In this document: piece after piece, positions 35,826-46,068 of the stretch
How positions within the stretch are numbered: position 1 is the first letter of the stretch
How the letters are laid out: each line of letters starts with the position of its first letter
Assembly (NCBI GenBank): GCA_028293765.1
Contig: JAQGOG010000141.1
Coordinates: 106,726 to 170,725, forward strand
Origin: Gammaproteobacteria bacterium
GTDB taxonomy: Bacteria; Pseudomonadota; Gammaproteobacteria; Steroidobacterales; Steroidobacteraceae
DNA: 64,000 bases
Direction of reading: 5' to 3'
The notes under the pieces: generated by a model
Told to the model about the DNA's origin: nothing
The model's database searches: none
What the model saw: the letters and a program-made list of their open reading frames with translations, nothing else
Program-made: the position numbers and the translations under genes

Positions 35826-36809
35826 ATGCAATCCCGCAAGCGCGTTTCAGATCCTGAGATCGCTCCCCTGGGGCTCGTCCATCTGCGTTATATCGAGATG
35901 TTTCAGGCCATATTGCAAGCGGGCACGCTGACGGACGCCGCATCGCTTCTGAACATCTCGCAACCCGCGGCGACCAAGCTGCTGCAGCAGGCCGAGCGGC
36001 GTTTCGGCTTTGCACTGTTTGTGCGCGCCAAGGGGCAGTGGCATCTCACCCCGGAAAGCCGTCTCCTGAAGGGGCAGATCGCGCGCATTTTCGATGACCT
36101 GCGCGACCTGCAGCGGCTGGTGTCGAATATCGCGCGGGCGGAGAAGTATTTACTGCGCGTGGTCTGTACTCCCACATTGGCCAATGCCGTCATCCCGAAA
36201 TCGATGACCCTTTTGCGCCAGCAGCTCGGGCAGATGGCGGTCGAGCTGTCGACGCAGCACTCGCGCGAGATGCTGAAGTCCATCGTGCTACGCGAGGCGG
36301 ACGTCGGTTTCACTTTGCAGGAGTTGCATCATCCGGACATCCACTGCGAGCCTCTGTGCCAGGGCCCACTGTCTTTGATCGCGCCGGCGGGGACCTGGTC
36401 GACGACGGACGCGTTGCAACCCATCACGATCGACTCGCTGGCCGATTCTTCTCTGGTCTGTATCACCAAGGCGGACAACCTCGGACGTCGGCTGGAGGCG
36501 CACCTCGAGCAGCTGAAGCCGCCCGCCCGCATTTCCATCTGGGTGCAGACCTACCAGATCGCGAAAGACCTCGTCTGCGGCGGCGAGGGGCTTGCGCTGG
36601 TCGATCCGTTTACTGCAGTCTCAGCCGGACCGGAGCTCCAGATCCGAGTCGTCGAACCGGTCGTGCCGATCGACCTGTACGCCGTCTATCGCATCGACGG
36701 GCCCCTCAACCGCGTGCAGAAGTCCTTCGTTCAGTGCGTAAAGACGGTGGCAAGCAACTCAATCAGCAGTCTTTCGAGCGCAGCGCCCAAGACTCATCCG
36801 GGCCGATGA
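35826..36809 (+). CDS. LysR-family regulator, likely controller of the D-glutamate/M81 regulon
   Basis: 327 residues. The winged helix-turn-helix is at about 18-78: LVHLRYIEMFQAILQAGTLTDAA, then ISQPAATKLLQQAERRFG. The effector domain starts near 105 with LLRVVCTPTLANAVIPKSM and ends around 300. The dyads here have LysR T-N11-A form and two lie in this gene's upstream region, so it is the best candidate binder. A D-glutamate-responsive LysR (DgcR) has been described with DgcN/DgcA elsewhere, which fits. It heads an operon: the next gene starts inside its stop codon (ATGA). The other LysR at 49151-50053 is the main alternative binder. Confidence 0.88.
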   Translation: MQSRKRVSDPEIAPLGLVHLRYIEMFQAILQAGTLTDAASLLNISQPAATKLLQQAERRFGFALFVRAKGQWHLTPESRLLKGQIARIFDDLRDLQRLVSNIARAEKYLLRVVCTPTLANAVIPKSMTLLRQQLGQMAVELSTQHSREMLKSIVLREADVGFTLQELHHPDIHCEPLCQGPLSLIAPAGTWSTTDALQPITIDSLADSSLVCITKADNLGRRLEAHLEQLKPPARISIWVQTYQIAKDLVCGGEGLALVDPFTAVSAGPELQIRVVEPVVPIDLYAVYRIDGPLNRVQKSFVQCVKTVASNSISSLSSAAPKTHPGR

Positions 36810-37930
36810 CGCGTCTCGCGGGCTTTCTGTGCCTGCTGCTGATGGCGCTCCCGGGAGTGGTGCATGCACAAAATCCCCACGAGGCCTATCTCACTCTGGA
36901 CGTCGACAGAGTCAGCTTGCGGGGCGAGTGGAAAGTCAGGCTGCTCGACCTCGACTCCGCGCTGCAATTGGATGCCAACCACGACGGTGAGATCACGTGG
37001 CCGGAGATCGAGCACCGGCGCGATGATATAGAGAGTTACCTGGGGGCCCACCTCAGGATCCTGACGAACGGCGCGGATCTGGCCTTGAGCTTCGACAAGC
37101 TGATCTACGGTGCCCAGGGCGGCACGCCGTTCGTTCTGGCGCGGCTCGTGGGCGGCGCTACGAACGAGATCGGCAGGATCGATGTCGACTACTCGCTGCT
37201 CTTCGGGCGACCTGCCGACTATCGGTGCCGTCTCAAAGTCATCTGGGCCGGAGAAGGGATGCACGCGGCCGTCATCTCGGCGCAGAGCGGCATTGTGAGT
37301 TTCACCCGCGAATCGGCCGCCGGCGCCGGATTCCTGCTGTCCCTGCAGGCCGGCATATGGCACATCTGGACTGGATACGATCACATCCTTTTTCTGATCG
37401 TGCTGTTGATTCCAGCGGTATTTCAACGAACCGCGAACGGCCGCGAGGCGGTGCCGGATTTTGCCAGCGCATTGATCCGCGTGGTCATCATCGTGTCGGC
37501 GTTCACCATCGCGCACTCCATTACGCTGACGTGTGCAGCGATGCAGTGGATTCGTTTGCCCGGTCGTCTCGTCGAAGCCGCTATCGCGGCTTCCATTGTC
37601 GTCGCCGCGCTCTACAATTTCCTGCCGACGACCGCCGGCGGTCGCGGCGCGTACCTTGCCTTTGGCTTCGGCTTGCTGCACGGCTTCGGATTTGCCGGTG
37701 CACTGAGCGAGATCGGTGCGGAAGGCGGCCCGCTCTGGCATACACTGGTGGCATTCAACCTGGGCGTGGAAGCGGGACAGCTGGCTATCGTGGCCGTCTT
37801 CCTTCCTGTCGCCTACTTTTTGCGTGAGACGCGCTTCTATCGCACCGGCGTGCTCTATGGAGGCTCCTCCATGGCCGGCCTGTGCGCGCTGTTCTGGTTC
37901 TGGGGGCGCGCATTTGGAGCGGCCCCATGA
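36806..37930 (+). CDS. HupE/UreJ-family membrane protein with N-terminal EF-hand-like loop
   Basis: 374 residues from the ATG at 36806, coupled to the LysR gene by ATGA; the longer frame is a shadow inside it. A signal peptide (about 1-21, GFLCLLLMALPGVVHA) leads a soluble domain of about 150 residues. It contains DANHDGEITWPE at 56-67, an exact match to the 12-residue calcium-binding EF-hand loop pattern. The C-terminal half is the HupE/UreJ-2 domain: about seven helices starting GIWHIWTGYDHILFLIVLL, then AFTIAHSITLTCAA and FGFGLLHGFGFAGAL, with family histidines that could bind metal. HupE/UreJ members are linked to nickel or cobalt import; a metal role beside a MoxR/VWA system is plausible but unproven. 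Confidence 0.85.
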   Translation: MTRLAGFLCLLLMALPGVVHAQNPHEAYLTLDVDRVSLRGEWKVRLLDLDSALQLDANHDGEITWPEIEHRRDDIESYLGAHLRILTNGADLALSFDKLIYGAQGGTPFVLARLVGGATNEIGRIDVDYSLLFGRPADYRCRLKVIWAGEGMHAAVISAQSGIVSFTRESAAGAGFLLSLQAGIWHIWTGYDHILFLIVLLIPAVFQRTANGREAVPDFASALIRVVIIVSAFTIAHSITLTCAAMQWIRLPGRLVEAAIAASIVVAALYNFLPTTAGGRGAYLAFGFGLLHGFGFAGALSEIGAEGGPLWHTLVAFNLGVEAGQLAIVAVFLPVAYFLRETRFYRTGVLYGGSSMAGLCALFWFWGRAFGAAP

Positions 37931-37965
37931 CCAACACGTTGCACGCCACCTGAGGAGACTTCCGT

Positions 37966-39774
37966 ATGAGTTGGGGCAATCCCTGGATTCTCATTGCACT
38001 CGTCCTGCCTCTGCTCGGCAGCTTACACCTCAGGCGCCTGCAGCAGCGCGCTCGTCCACTTTGGCCGGCAATGAAACGAGTCGCCATCGCGGGTAATCGG
38101 CTCCGTCAGGCGGCGCCTCAGAAGACCGCGCCCGCGTTTCTCATCATGCTGTCGATAGCACTCGCGCTCGTGGCGATCGCACGGCCACGCTGGGGCGAAC
38201 ACACTGAAGAGTCATTCAGTCAGACGCGCGAGGTCCTGATCGCTCTGGATCTGTCCAGGAGCATGTGGACCGAGGATGTGGGTTCTTCCCGGCTCGAGCT
38301 TGCGAAGCAGACCACGGAAGACCTTCTCAACAGTCTGAAAGGCGAGAGCGTGGGCCTCATCGTCTTTGCCGGCACGGCCTTTGTGCAGGTGCCGCTCAGC
38401 CCCGATTATCAGATCATCCGTGAATTCATGCCGAGCCTCGACCCTGACTACATGCCGCAAGGCGGCTCCGATTACACCAGGATGCTCGAGGCCGCGCTGG
38501 AGGGTTTCGGCGAGAAGTCCGACCGGGACCGCTATCTCATCGTGTTGAGCGATGGCGAGAGCAGTACCCAGGGGTGGCAGAATCGCCTCGTGGATCTGTC
38601 GAAGCGGGACATTCACGTCGTGGGGCTGGGCATAGGCACGGATAAAGGCGGCTTCATCAATGACCAGAAAGGCGGCTATATGGCGGACAAAAATGGCGAC
38701 GCCGTCCTTTCCAAGCTGAATCCAGCCACCTTGCAGACCCTGGCGAACCGGACCAACGGCAAGTACGTCAACGCCAGCGCACTGAAGACGATCGACGCGG
38801 TTCGCGCCCTGGTCAAAGAGACTGTCGAGACAGGCCGCCAGGGGCGTGTCGGCAACGAGGCTACCAGCATGCAATCGGAGCGGTTTCAATGGTTGCTGTT
38901 GCCCGCGGTGATGCTGGGACTGATCAGTCTGGTGAGAGAATTTCAGCGGCGGGCAAAGCCGCAACAGGTGCGTCAGGAGCGGCCGGATCGCCCGGAACGC
39001 AGTTTCCTCAGTCGCGCCGCCGTGGCGGCGGGGATGGCGCTGCTCGTGACGCTGGGCGTTACTCCAGAGGTTCGTGCTCACTTCGATTCCACGGCCGGTT
39101 TCGAAGTGAAGGAAGTGTTCGACAGCAATCCGGCCGAGCGCCTGCGGGCCATCGCCGATCATCTCGGGAAATTCGGTTACGACGCCTTCGACCTCCGCCT
39201 CATGGTGGAGGCATCGATCAAGTACGCAGTGGACGAAAAGAGGCAGGGCAATCCGCCCCTGGAGGGAGTCCTCCGGGACGCCGTCGCAGCCTCCCAACGC
39301 GGGGAGCAACTCAATCCCAAGCTCGCACCCTGGTCCTACTACCGGTCCCAGCTGACCGCACTGCTCGCACCCGACGCAGAGGACGCCTCCAACGGGCAAC
39401 GGTCGAAGAATCCCAAGGAAGCCAATGACGAAGAGGACAACGGCCCCATGGTCATTGGCCAGAATACCCAGCACGGCGGCTCGGACTCCTATGGCGAGGG
39501 GGCGGCGTCAAAAGGGGACATGGCTCTTGGGGATCTCTCCGCCGATGACAACGTCATCCCGCCGCACAGGGAGCACAAGCCAAAGCCGCCCAAGAGCGTC
39601 CGCAATGCCACCTTCACGCATTCGGGAGGGGAAAGCGGGGGGGCCGAGGACCCCATCCTGGCATTCTCCAAGAAGAACCTGGCTGAGATCATCAAGCGGG
39701 ATTCACCGGGCCGCCTGCATCAGATGATGGCGGAGGACACGCAGGAGCAGAACACGAGCGAGATGGACTGGTGA
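37966..39774 (+). CDS. VWA-domain membrane protein, BatB-like
   Basis: 602 residues. N-terminal helices (about 8-20 and 56-72) flank a cytoplasm-membrane linker. The von Willebrand A domain has the full metal site D95-x-S97-x-S99 (ALDLSRSM), then IVFAGTAFVQVPLS and VLSDGES. After further helices (about 307-320 and 345-362) there is a periplasmic, partly disordered tail rich in Asp, Glu, Gly and Lys. BatB-type VWA proteins work with MoxR AAA ATPases at the inner membrane. The gene is 35 bp after the HupE-like gene in the same operon. Confidence 0.9.
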   Translation: MSWGNPWILIALVLPLLGSLHLRRLQQRARPLWPAMKRVAIAGNRLRQAAPQKTAPAFLIMLSIALALVAIARPRWGEHTEESFSQTREVLIALDLSRSMWTEDVGSSRLELAKQTTEDLLNSLKGESVGLIVFAGTAFVQVPLSPDYQIIREFMPSLDPDYMPQGGSDYTRMLEAALEGFGEKSDRDRYLIVLSDGESSTQGWQNRLVDLSKRDIHVVGLGIGTDKGGFINDQKGGYMADKNGDAVLSKLNPATLQTLANRTNGKYVNASALKTIDAVRALVKETVETGRQGRVGNEATSMQSERFQWLLLPAVMLGLISLVREFQRRAKPQQVRQERPDRPERSFLSRAAVAAGMALLVTLGVTPEVRAHFDSTAGFEVKEVFDSNPAERLRAIADHLGKFGYDAFDLRLMVEASIKYAVDEKRQGNPPLEGVLRDAVAASQRGEQLNPKLAPWSYYRSQLTALLAPDAEDASNGQRSKNPKEANDEEDNGPMVIGQNTQHGGSDSYGEGAASKGDMALGDLSADDNVIPPHREHKPKPPKSVRNATFTHSGGESGGAEDPILAFSKKNLAEIIKRDSPGRLHQMMAEDTQEQNTSEMDW

Positions 39775-39788
39775 AGAGGTAACCCGCG

Positions 39789-41165
39789 ATGAAACCAACA
39801 CTGCGTCGATTCCTGCTCATACCGCTTCTGCTTCTGACGGTCCCCTGGTGCTTCGCTGCAGCGGCCGCTCAAACAGCCCCGGCAGCGCAGGCGCAAGCCG
39901 CTCCTCCCACGCACCTGGAGCCCCTGGCTCTGGGCCAGATGGCCGCCACACCGTGGTCTTTCAGTCCGGCCTGGTTCGTGCTTCTGGCCGGCGGCGTGCC
40001 AGGTGTTACCTGGCTGGGCCTCGCCTGGAAACGTGCGCTCGATGAGGATCCTCATCGCCTCCGACGCGCCGGCATCAGAGAGCTGCGGCGCCTGTTAGCC
40101 CGCGTCCGCCGGTCCAACTCCTCGCCCCAGCCTCTCGACCTGCACGGCTGGTGCCGCGCCGCCGCCAGAACCTGGGGAGTCCGGGTATCCGCTCCGACGG
40201 CAGGCGAGGTCGCCCGATCGCTGCATACACTCACGGGCGATGGCACCTTGACGACCACCTGGCGTGAGCTGTGGTCTGTCACGGAACGGGGCTTGTACGC
40301 CGCTGATCCTGCACCGCCGGCGGACTGGCTCGAGCGCACATCCTCGGCTGCCGCCAGAATCGAAATCCCGAAGCGTGAGCGATGGCTTCCGAACCGTCTG
40401 GGTCACTGGCTGCCGTCGATCGCGGCAGTGCTGGTCTTCATGGCGTGCAGCGCCTCTGGACCCGCCAGTGCTGCCCTGGACAAGCCGCAGCAGCAAGCCG
40501 GGCAGGCTGCGGTGCAGGCACTACAGGTCCACTGGAACGACTGGGCCGCGCATTACAACATCGCCGCCCTTCAGATACAGGAAGGCAACTGGAATTTCGC
40601 CGTTGCCCACGCCACCGCCGCCTTCCTGCAGCATCCGTCTTCCGCAGCCAACCGCGACAATCTGCGCTTCGCTCTCCAACAGGCCGGGACTATGGATCCT
40701 AACCTTCGACGCCTGCTCTATGGAGCCTGGTACCAGCGGTTTCCCGCCCTCCTCTCCCCGGCCGGATGGCAGCAGCTGGCATTGGCGGCAAGTCTGCTGC
40801 TGGCGGCCGGGCTCACTGCAATGGTCCTATGCCTGTATGTGACCGACAACCGCAGACACCTCGCGTCAGGGGGCCGCAGCGGGATCGCAGCGGGCGCGCT
40901 GCTGTTGATCACGGCTGTCATGGCCTGGAACGCCTACGGCGCCCTGAACAAGCCCGATGCCGGGATCCTTCTCGAGGGCGTCAACTTGAACCCCTCCCCG
41001 ACCGAACTGGTTCCTGAGCAGGAAACCTTTCCGGCCACCGCCGGCTCGGTGGTGCTGCCTCACGGCTCGTTCCTGGGATGGCAGCAGATCAGCTCCGGCG
41101 AAAACGCTTCGGGTTGGGTACGAAAAAATGCCGTGATGCCCTTCTATGGGTCACCACGGCATTGA
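39789..41165 (+). CDS. BatE/BatD-like membrane protein (helical repeats plus SH3-like end)
   Basis: 458 residues with a signal peptide (LLIPLLLLTVPWCFAAAAA) and membrane helices at about 60-77, 206-225, 325-343 and 358-376. In the middle, WNDWAAHYNIAALQIQEGNWNFAVAHATAAFLQ is a TPR-like helical pair. The last 60 residues (LVPEQETFPATAGSVVLPHG, then GWVRKNAVMPF) look like an SH3-type domain. This layout resembles BatE/BatD-type partners of VWA proteins. The 3' end of the gene doubles as an intrinsic terminator for the convergent mlrC operon. It closes the LysR-HupE-VWA-Bat operon. Confidence 0.78.
   Translation: MKPTLRRFLLIPLLLLTVPWCFAAAAAQTAPAAQAQAAPPTHLEPLALGQMAATPWSFSPAWFVLLAGGVPGVTWLGLAWKRALDEDPHRLRRAGIRELRRLLARVRRSNSSPQPLDLHGWCRAAARTWGVRVSAPTAGEVARSLHTLTGDGTLTTTWRELWSVTERGLYAADPAPPADWLERTSSAAARIEIPKRERWLPNRLGHWLPSIAAVLVFMACSASGPASAALDKPQQQAGQAAVQALQVHWNDWAAHYNIAALQIQEGNWNFAVAHATAAFLQHPSSAANRDNLRFALQQAGTMDPNLRRLLYGAWYQRFPALLSPAGWQQLALAASLLLAAGLTAMVLCLYVTDNRRHLASGGRSGIAAGALLLITAVMAWNAYGALNKPDAGILLEGVNLNPSPTELVPEQETFPATAGSVVLPHGSFLGWQQISSGENASGWVRKNAVMPFYGSPRH
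41123..41163 (-). terminator. Intrinsic terminator of the moxR-mlrC2 operon
   Basis: On the minus strand a hairpin of about 15 bp with one mismatch (stem bases AATGCCGTG at one end and CACGGCATT at the other, 41127-41163) is followed by six T residues (complement of the A-run at 41123-41128). It lies 24 bp beyond the mlrC2 stop and inside the last codons of the convergent Bat-like gene. This is the clearest Rho-independent terminator in the window. Confidence 0.85.
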
Positions 41166-41186
41166 GTGCCGCCCCCGTTTGCTCAC

Positions 41187-42848
41187 TTATTCCGTCGTGC
41201 CATCTCTTCCCGGATAGTCGGTCAGCTTGCCAGGACCTTTGACCGCGAAGGTCAGGGCCTGGTCGTAGGGATAGAACTTGCCGCGGGGCAGGTGCTTGTA
41301 GTCGAGTGCCTCGAGGCGCACCGTGCCCACGAACGGCTGATCGGGCTCGACTATGAAAAAGGCCTTGCAGTAGCCGCTGTCAGTGAACCCGCGGTGAAAG
41401 TGCACCCGTGACTTGATCGCGAAGGCCTTGAACTTGTCCGGATCGATGCCGAGTTGCAGGAAGGAGCGCGGCTCGACGATCTGCACCAGGTACGGGCTGA
41501 TGATGACCACGTTGCCGTCGCCGAACTGCACGCTCACCCAGAGCTGCGAATTCGCCGCCCCGCGCCCGCCTCGGTTGACTCCACCGCTGACCGTATTCAC
41601 CGTGCCTTTGACCCGCACCGGCTTGCCGGCGGACACGTCGATGCGCCCGCCGATCTCCATATCGAACGGATCGCCGACCTTCACGCCCTTCTTGCGCAGG
41701 GTGTTGATCGCATCCTCATCGGCGATCGTGCCAATCAGTGTGTTGCTGAGCTTCTGATCGATGATCTGTTGCAGCAGCCAGGTGGCCGCCCCCGTCCGGT
41801 CGCTGTGATCCGCCAGCACCAGGGGCCCCTGGCCCTTTTGCATCGCTTCCTTGGCGACCCGCACGCCTTCGGCATGGTGATAGACCTTCGTGTGGTACAG
41901 GAGGTCAGCGCGCATACGCCAGGCCGTGCCCGCCATGTCATCGGCAATGTGAGCGGCCAGCTCGGGATTGCCGTTGGCCATGACCTGGAAGCACATGCCC
42001 GCGTCAACGGCATCCGCGAAGGCAAACCCGTAGTAGAAGTTCACGTAGACATCCGGCTCGCGCGCCTCCCAGGTCAGCGCCCGCTGCACCAGGTCCATCC
42101 ACGGCGACACGCCGGTCCACTGGAGAACGGAAGGAGTGAGGATAGGCGGCTTGCGGGTGGCGCTGACGGGCTTGTATTGCCCGCGGATACAGCGAATCAG
42201 GGTGCGGGCTGCGCGCTCTCCCTGCAGGTAGCCATCGTAGTGCGGATAGTATTTGATAGTGAACGCAAGGTTGGAATAGCGCAGGAACTCCGCGTCCTCA
42301 TTGCCATGCGGATCGAAGGTGCCCACCATAAAAGCTTTGGGACCGATCACTTCGCGAACCCGGCGGGCAATCTCCGCTTCGGGCTTCGCCACGTCCCGCA
42401 CGCCCATTGCACCGTGCAACGAGAGATAAGCGCCATCGAAATGGCCCTGGGCTTTGAGATCCTCGATCATCTTGTTGAGGAAGTGATCGAACGCGTCTTT
42501 CGTGATCCATCCCGAGCCGGAGCCCTTCTTCGATCCCAGAGGGGACTCGATGCCTACGAGCTCGACATTGGCATACTCTCTGGCGACCGTGACGAAGCCG
42601 CCGATGTACCCCGTAGGTTGCGAGCCCAGCAAGGCTTCACCGCGTGCCGGCGATCCTTCGTAGATGAAGTCGTCGGTCGTCGTGTCATAAGGCAGGAACG
42701 TCACCGTCTCGTGCGCGAAGTGCATGACCGCGATGCGAATCGGGCGGACGTTGGCGTTGGCTTTCGAGGACGTCTGGGCGCCGGCGGTCAGAGGCAGCAT
42801 GGCGGCGGTGCCCAAGCCCACGAGGGCTTGTCGTCGTGGAATTTTCAC
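41187..42848 (-). CDS. M81-family metallopeptidase (MlrC-like), Tat-exported, copy 2
   Basis: 553 residues from GTG 42848 with AAAGGA upstream, as in copy 1. A Tat-like signal (RRQALVGLGTAAMLPLTAGA) precedes MHFAHETVTFLPYDT, LSLHGAMGVRD and GTFDPHGNED, the same MlrC metal blocks. It differs from copy 1 mainly in scattered substitutions and a two-residue insertion (MQKGQGPLVLADHSD versus MQQGKVVLADHSD). It is the last gene of the moxR-DUF58-VWA operon (65 bp after the VWA stop), so it is probably made together with the MoxR/VWA proteins. A block of 79 identical bases is shared with copy 1. Confidence 0.93.
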   Translation of the reverse strand: MKIPRRQALVGLGTAAMLPLTAGAQTSSKANANVRPIRIAVMHFAHETVTFLPYDTTTDDFIYEGSPARGEALLGSQPTGYIGGFVTVAREYANVELVGIESPLGSKKGSGSGWITKDAFDHFLNKMIEDLKAQGHFDGAYLSLHGAMGVRDVAKPEAEIARRVREVIGPKAFMVGTFDPHGNEDAEFLRYSNLAFTIKYYPHYDGYLQGERAARTLIRCIRGQYKPVSATRKPPILTPSVLQWTGVSPWMDLVQRALTWEAREPDVYVNFYYGFAFADAVDAGMCFQVMANGNPELAAHIADDMAGTAWRMRADLLYHTKVYHHAEGVRVAKEAMQKGQGPLVLADHSDRTGAATWLLQQIIDQKLSNTLIGTIADEDAINTLRKKGVKVGDPFDMEIGGRIDVSAGKPVRVKGTVNTVSGGVNRGGRGAANSQLWVSVQFGDGNVVIISPYLVQIVEPRSFLQLGIDPDKFKAFAIKSRVHFHRGFTDSGYCKAFFIVEPDQPFVGTVRLEALDYKHLPRGKFYPYDQALTFAVKGPGKLTDYPGRDGTTE

Positions 42849-42913
42849 AAGCGTATCCTTTTTTGAATGTTGGAATGGACTCGAGGAGAGTTGGCGCACT
42901 CGAGCTTCAGCGG

Positions 42914-43936
42914 CTAAGCCCACGCCTCTGCGCGGCGGGCACGGAAATGCGCGCCGTACGCGGCCACGCCCAGCAGACTCACCCCGAGCAACGCGAACAA
43001 GGGGAAGAGCTCCTTGGCTATCATGGGTGGGGGAGCCCCAAATTCGATCTTCTGCGCACCGTCTATCTGTGCGAACGCGTCCCGGACGGCGTTCGCATTC
43101 GTTGCCCGGAAGAACAGCCCGCCGGTCTTGGCCGACACGTCCTGAAGCATGAGAGTATCGACTTCGGACGGCTGCATTTCGGTGCCGATGCGATGCCCGG
43201 CAGCGTCGAACACCGGCATCGGAATGTTGCCTTCGGCGCCTGCGCCGATCGTATAGATCGGGACACCGTCCTCCAGCGCGAGGCTGGCAGCCACCCGCGG
43301 ATCCAGCGAGCCCTTGTTACTGGCGCCGTCGGTCAGCAGAACGATGAAGCCGCCCTCGCGGGGCTGCGTCTTGTCCTTCGCACCCTCGCGCAAGCGACTG
43401 AGACTGACGCCGATAGCGTCGCCAATGGCGGTTCCGTCCTCGATCAGACCGATGGAAAGCCGGGCGGTCTGCTTGCGAAGCCAGTCATGATCGAAGGTCA
43501 GTGGCGCGAACGTGTAGGCCCGGCCGCCAAAGACGACGATACCGATGCGGTCGTTGGGACGTTCGTTGATGAAAGCCGCGATGACAGGCTTGATCGCCTG
43601 CAGGCGATTGGTGGTCTTGGTGCCGCGTTGAAAGTCCTCGGCATACATGCTCGTCGATAGGTCGATCGCGATCATGAAGTCATAGCCGCGTTTCTTGTTG
43701 TCTTCCTGAGGGACCAGGGCCTGCGGCCGGGCGAGCGCGCCGATGAGCAGCGCCAACCCGACATAAGCACACGCGAGCGGCCACCAGGTCGACACTGTGG
43801 GCCCGGGTGCATGCCACTCAGCGGCTGCCGGCACAACCAGGGCCGGCACCCCGCGTCGGCGCCGTATCCAGGCAACGATCGGGAGCAGGACCAGCAGCAT
43901 CAGCCAGAGAGGGTCGTGAAACATCGAGCTCATCAT
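42914..43936 (-). CDS. VWA-domain membrane protein, BatA-like
   Basis: 340 residues. Two N-terminal helices (about 9-24 and 52-70), then a VWA domain with the complete metal site D92-x-S94-x-S96 (AIDLSTSM), GIVVFGGRAYTFAPLT and IVLLTDGAS, and a C-terminal helix (about 310-330). It is the usual BatA partner of MoxR and DUF58 proteins. It begins two bases after the DUF58 stop, so translation is probably coupled. Together with the BatB-like protein encoded convergently it could form the membrane VWA pair of the system. Confidence 0.92.
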   Translation of the reverse strand: MMSSMFHDPLWLMLLVLLPIVAWIRRRRGVPALVVPAAAEWHAPGPTVSTWWPLACAYVGLALLIGALARPQALVPQEDNKKRGYDFMIAIDLSTSMYAEDFQRGTKTTNRLQAIKPVIAAFINERPNDRIGIVVFGGRAYTFAPLTFDHDWLRKQTARLSIGLIEDGTAIGDAIGVSLSRLREGAKDKTQPREGGFIVLLTDGASNKGSLDPRVAASLALEDGVPIYTIGAGAEGNIPMPVFDAAGHRIGTEMQPSEVDTLMLQDVSAKTGGLFFRATNANAVRDAFAQIDGAQKIEFGAPPPMIAKELFPLFALLGVSLLGVAAYGAHFRARRAEAWA

Positions 43937-43938
43937 GC

Positions 43939-44856
43939 TCAGGCGGCCGCGCCTGCGTGCCGGTGCCGATGGAAGTAGGCTACGAGCGCCTGCAATGGAT
44001 CGTCCGTGTTGCGGATCTTCAGCCGGTCGTCGATGCGGGGAAAAAGGTGGGTGAAGTGGGCTTCACGTTGTCCGCGCCAACGCCTGTGAGCGGCCCGCTC
44101 GGAGGGCGATGATGTATCGATGGTGGTCAAACGGCCGGCCAGCGGATCGTAAGCAGCAAACTGTGCGTCTTCAGGCAACTCGGAATCCCACGGATCGTCC
44201 GCACGAATGCCGACCGCCTGATAACGCTGCTGCAGTTCTCGCCAGGCCTCCGGCATGGCGGCTGGCACAAAGGGTCCCAGCCACAACAGCACGCTGCCCC
44301 GCGACGCAATCTTTCGCATGAGTCGCCACTGCACCGGGCAGACAGACGGACCGTCGAGTGGCGGCGGCTCCTGGCCGAGCAGGAGCGAGGCAACGCGCAA
44401 CGTGTCCTTGCGCCCCGGCAAGGCGCGCTGAAACCATGATTTGCCGGGCGAGCTATACAGCAATCCGACGCGATCCTTGTTGATCGAGCTGATCAACATG
44501 AGCAGCGCGGTGGTTTCCAACAGAGTCTCGCGACGAGTGCGCCCCTCGGAGCCGAACTGCAGGGCCGGCGAGTCCTCGAAAACGAAGATCACCGCCAGAT
44601 CTCTTTCCTCGACGAAGCGCTTCCGGTAGGGCTCGCCGAGACGGGCGGTGACGTTCCAGTCGATATCCCGCGGATCGTCTCCCCACTGGTACTTGACGAC
44701 CTGATCGAACTCCATACCGCGTCCGCGGAAGGCGGATCGGTAGTCGCCGCTGACACTGGTGTTCACCGCATGCCGAGCCTGCCATTCCAGCCGCCGCAGA
44801 AGCGCTGTCGGCGCGGAGGGCAGCGAGCTGCTGACGGGGGCACTAGTCGGGTTCAT
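43939..44856 (-). CDS. DUF58-domain protein
   Basis: 305 residues with the DUF58 core: YRSAFRGRGMEFDQVVKYQWGDDPRDIDWNVTARLGEPYRKRFVEERDL, then VIFVFEDSPALQFG. The aspartate of the last block replaces the VWA metal-site Asp. DUF58 proteins are VWA-like, sit between MoxR and the BatA-type gene in this conserved gene order, and are thought to be adaptors of the AAA machine. It is 14 bp after the MoxR gene and two bases before the VWA gene. Confidence 0.92.
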   Translation of the reverse strand: MNPTSAPVSSSLPSAPTALLRRLEWQARHAVNTSVSGDYRSAFRGRGMEFDQVVKYQWGDDPRDIDWNVTARLGEPYRKRFVEERDLAVIFVFEDSPALQFGSEGRTRRETLLETTALLMLISSINKDRVGLLYSSPGKSWFQRALPGRKDTLRVASLLLGQEPPPLDGPSVCPVQWRLMRKIASRGSVLLWLGPFVPAAMPEAWRELQQRYQAVGIRADDPWDSELPEDAQFAAYDPLAGRLTTIDTSSPSERAAHRRWRGQREAHFTHLFPRIDDRLKIRNTDDPLQALVAYFHRHRHAGAAA

Positions 44857-44870
44857 GTTGGGGCCGACTT

Positions 44871-45893
<1,023 letters not shown>

Positions 45894-46020
45894 CGCGGCT
45901 GCACGCCGACGCAGGGGAGGCGCTGCGGACCCCGGCGAGCGGTGGTTTCACGCAAGTCCACGGCACGATCGACTGCGGCTCGCATCGATTCCTTTTCCAC
46001 TATGAGGTTCATACCAATCA

Positions 46021-46050
46021 AGATAGGGAGCAACGATATCCCTAGGCCAA
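46021..46050 (-). promoter_or_regulatory. Putative promoter of the moxR-mlrC2 operon
   Basis: Minus strand: TTGGCC (46045-46050) and CTATCT (46021-46026) with an 18-bp spacer, at the standard offset from operator site 6. The start of transcription would be near 46014, about 120 bp before the moxR ATG, with the dyad centred near -64. Confidence 0.55.
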
Positions 46051-46068
46051 TGAATTCAGCGCGAGTCC

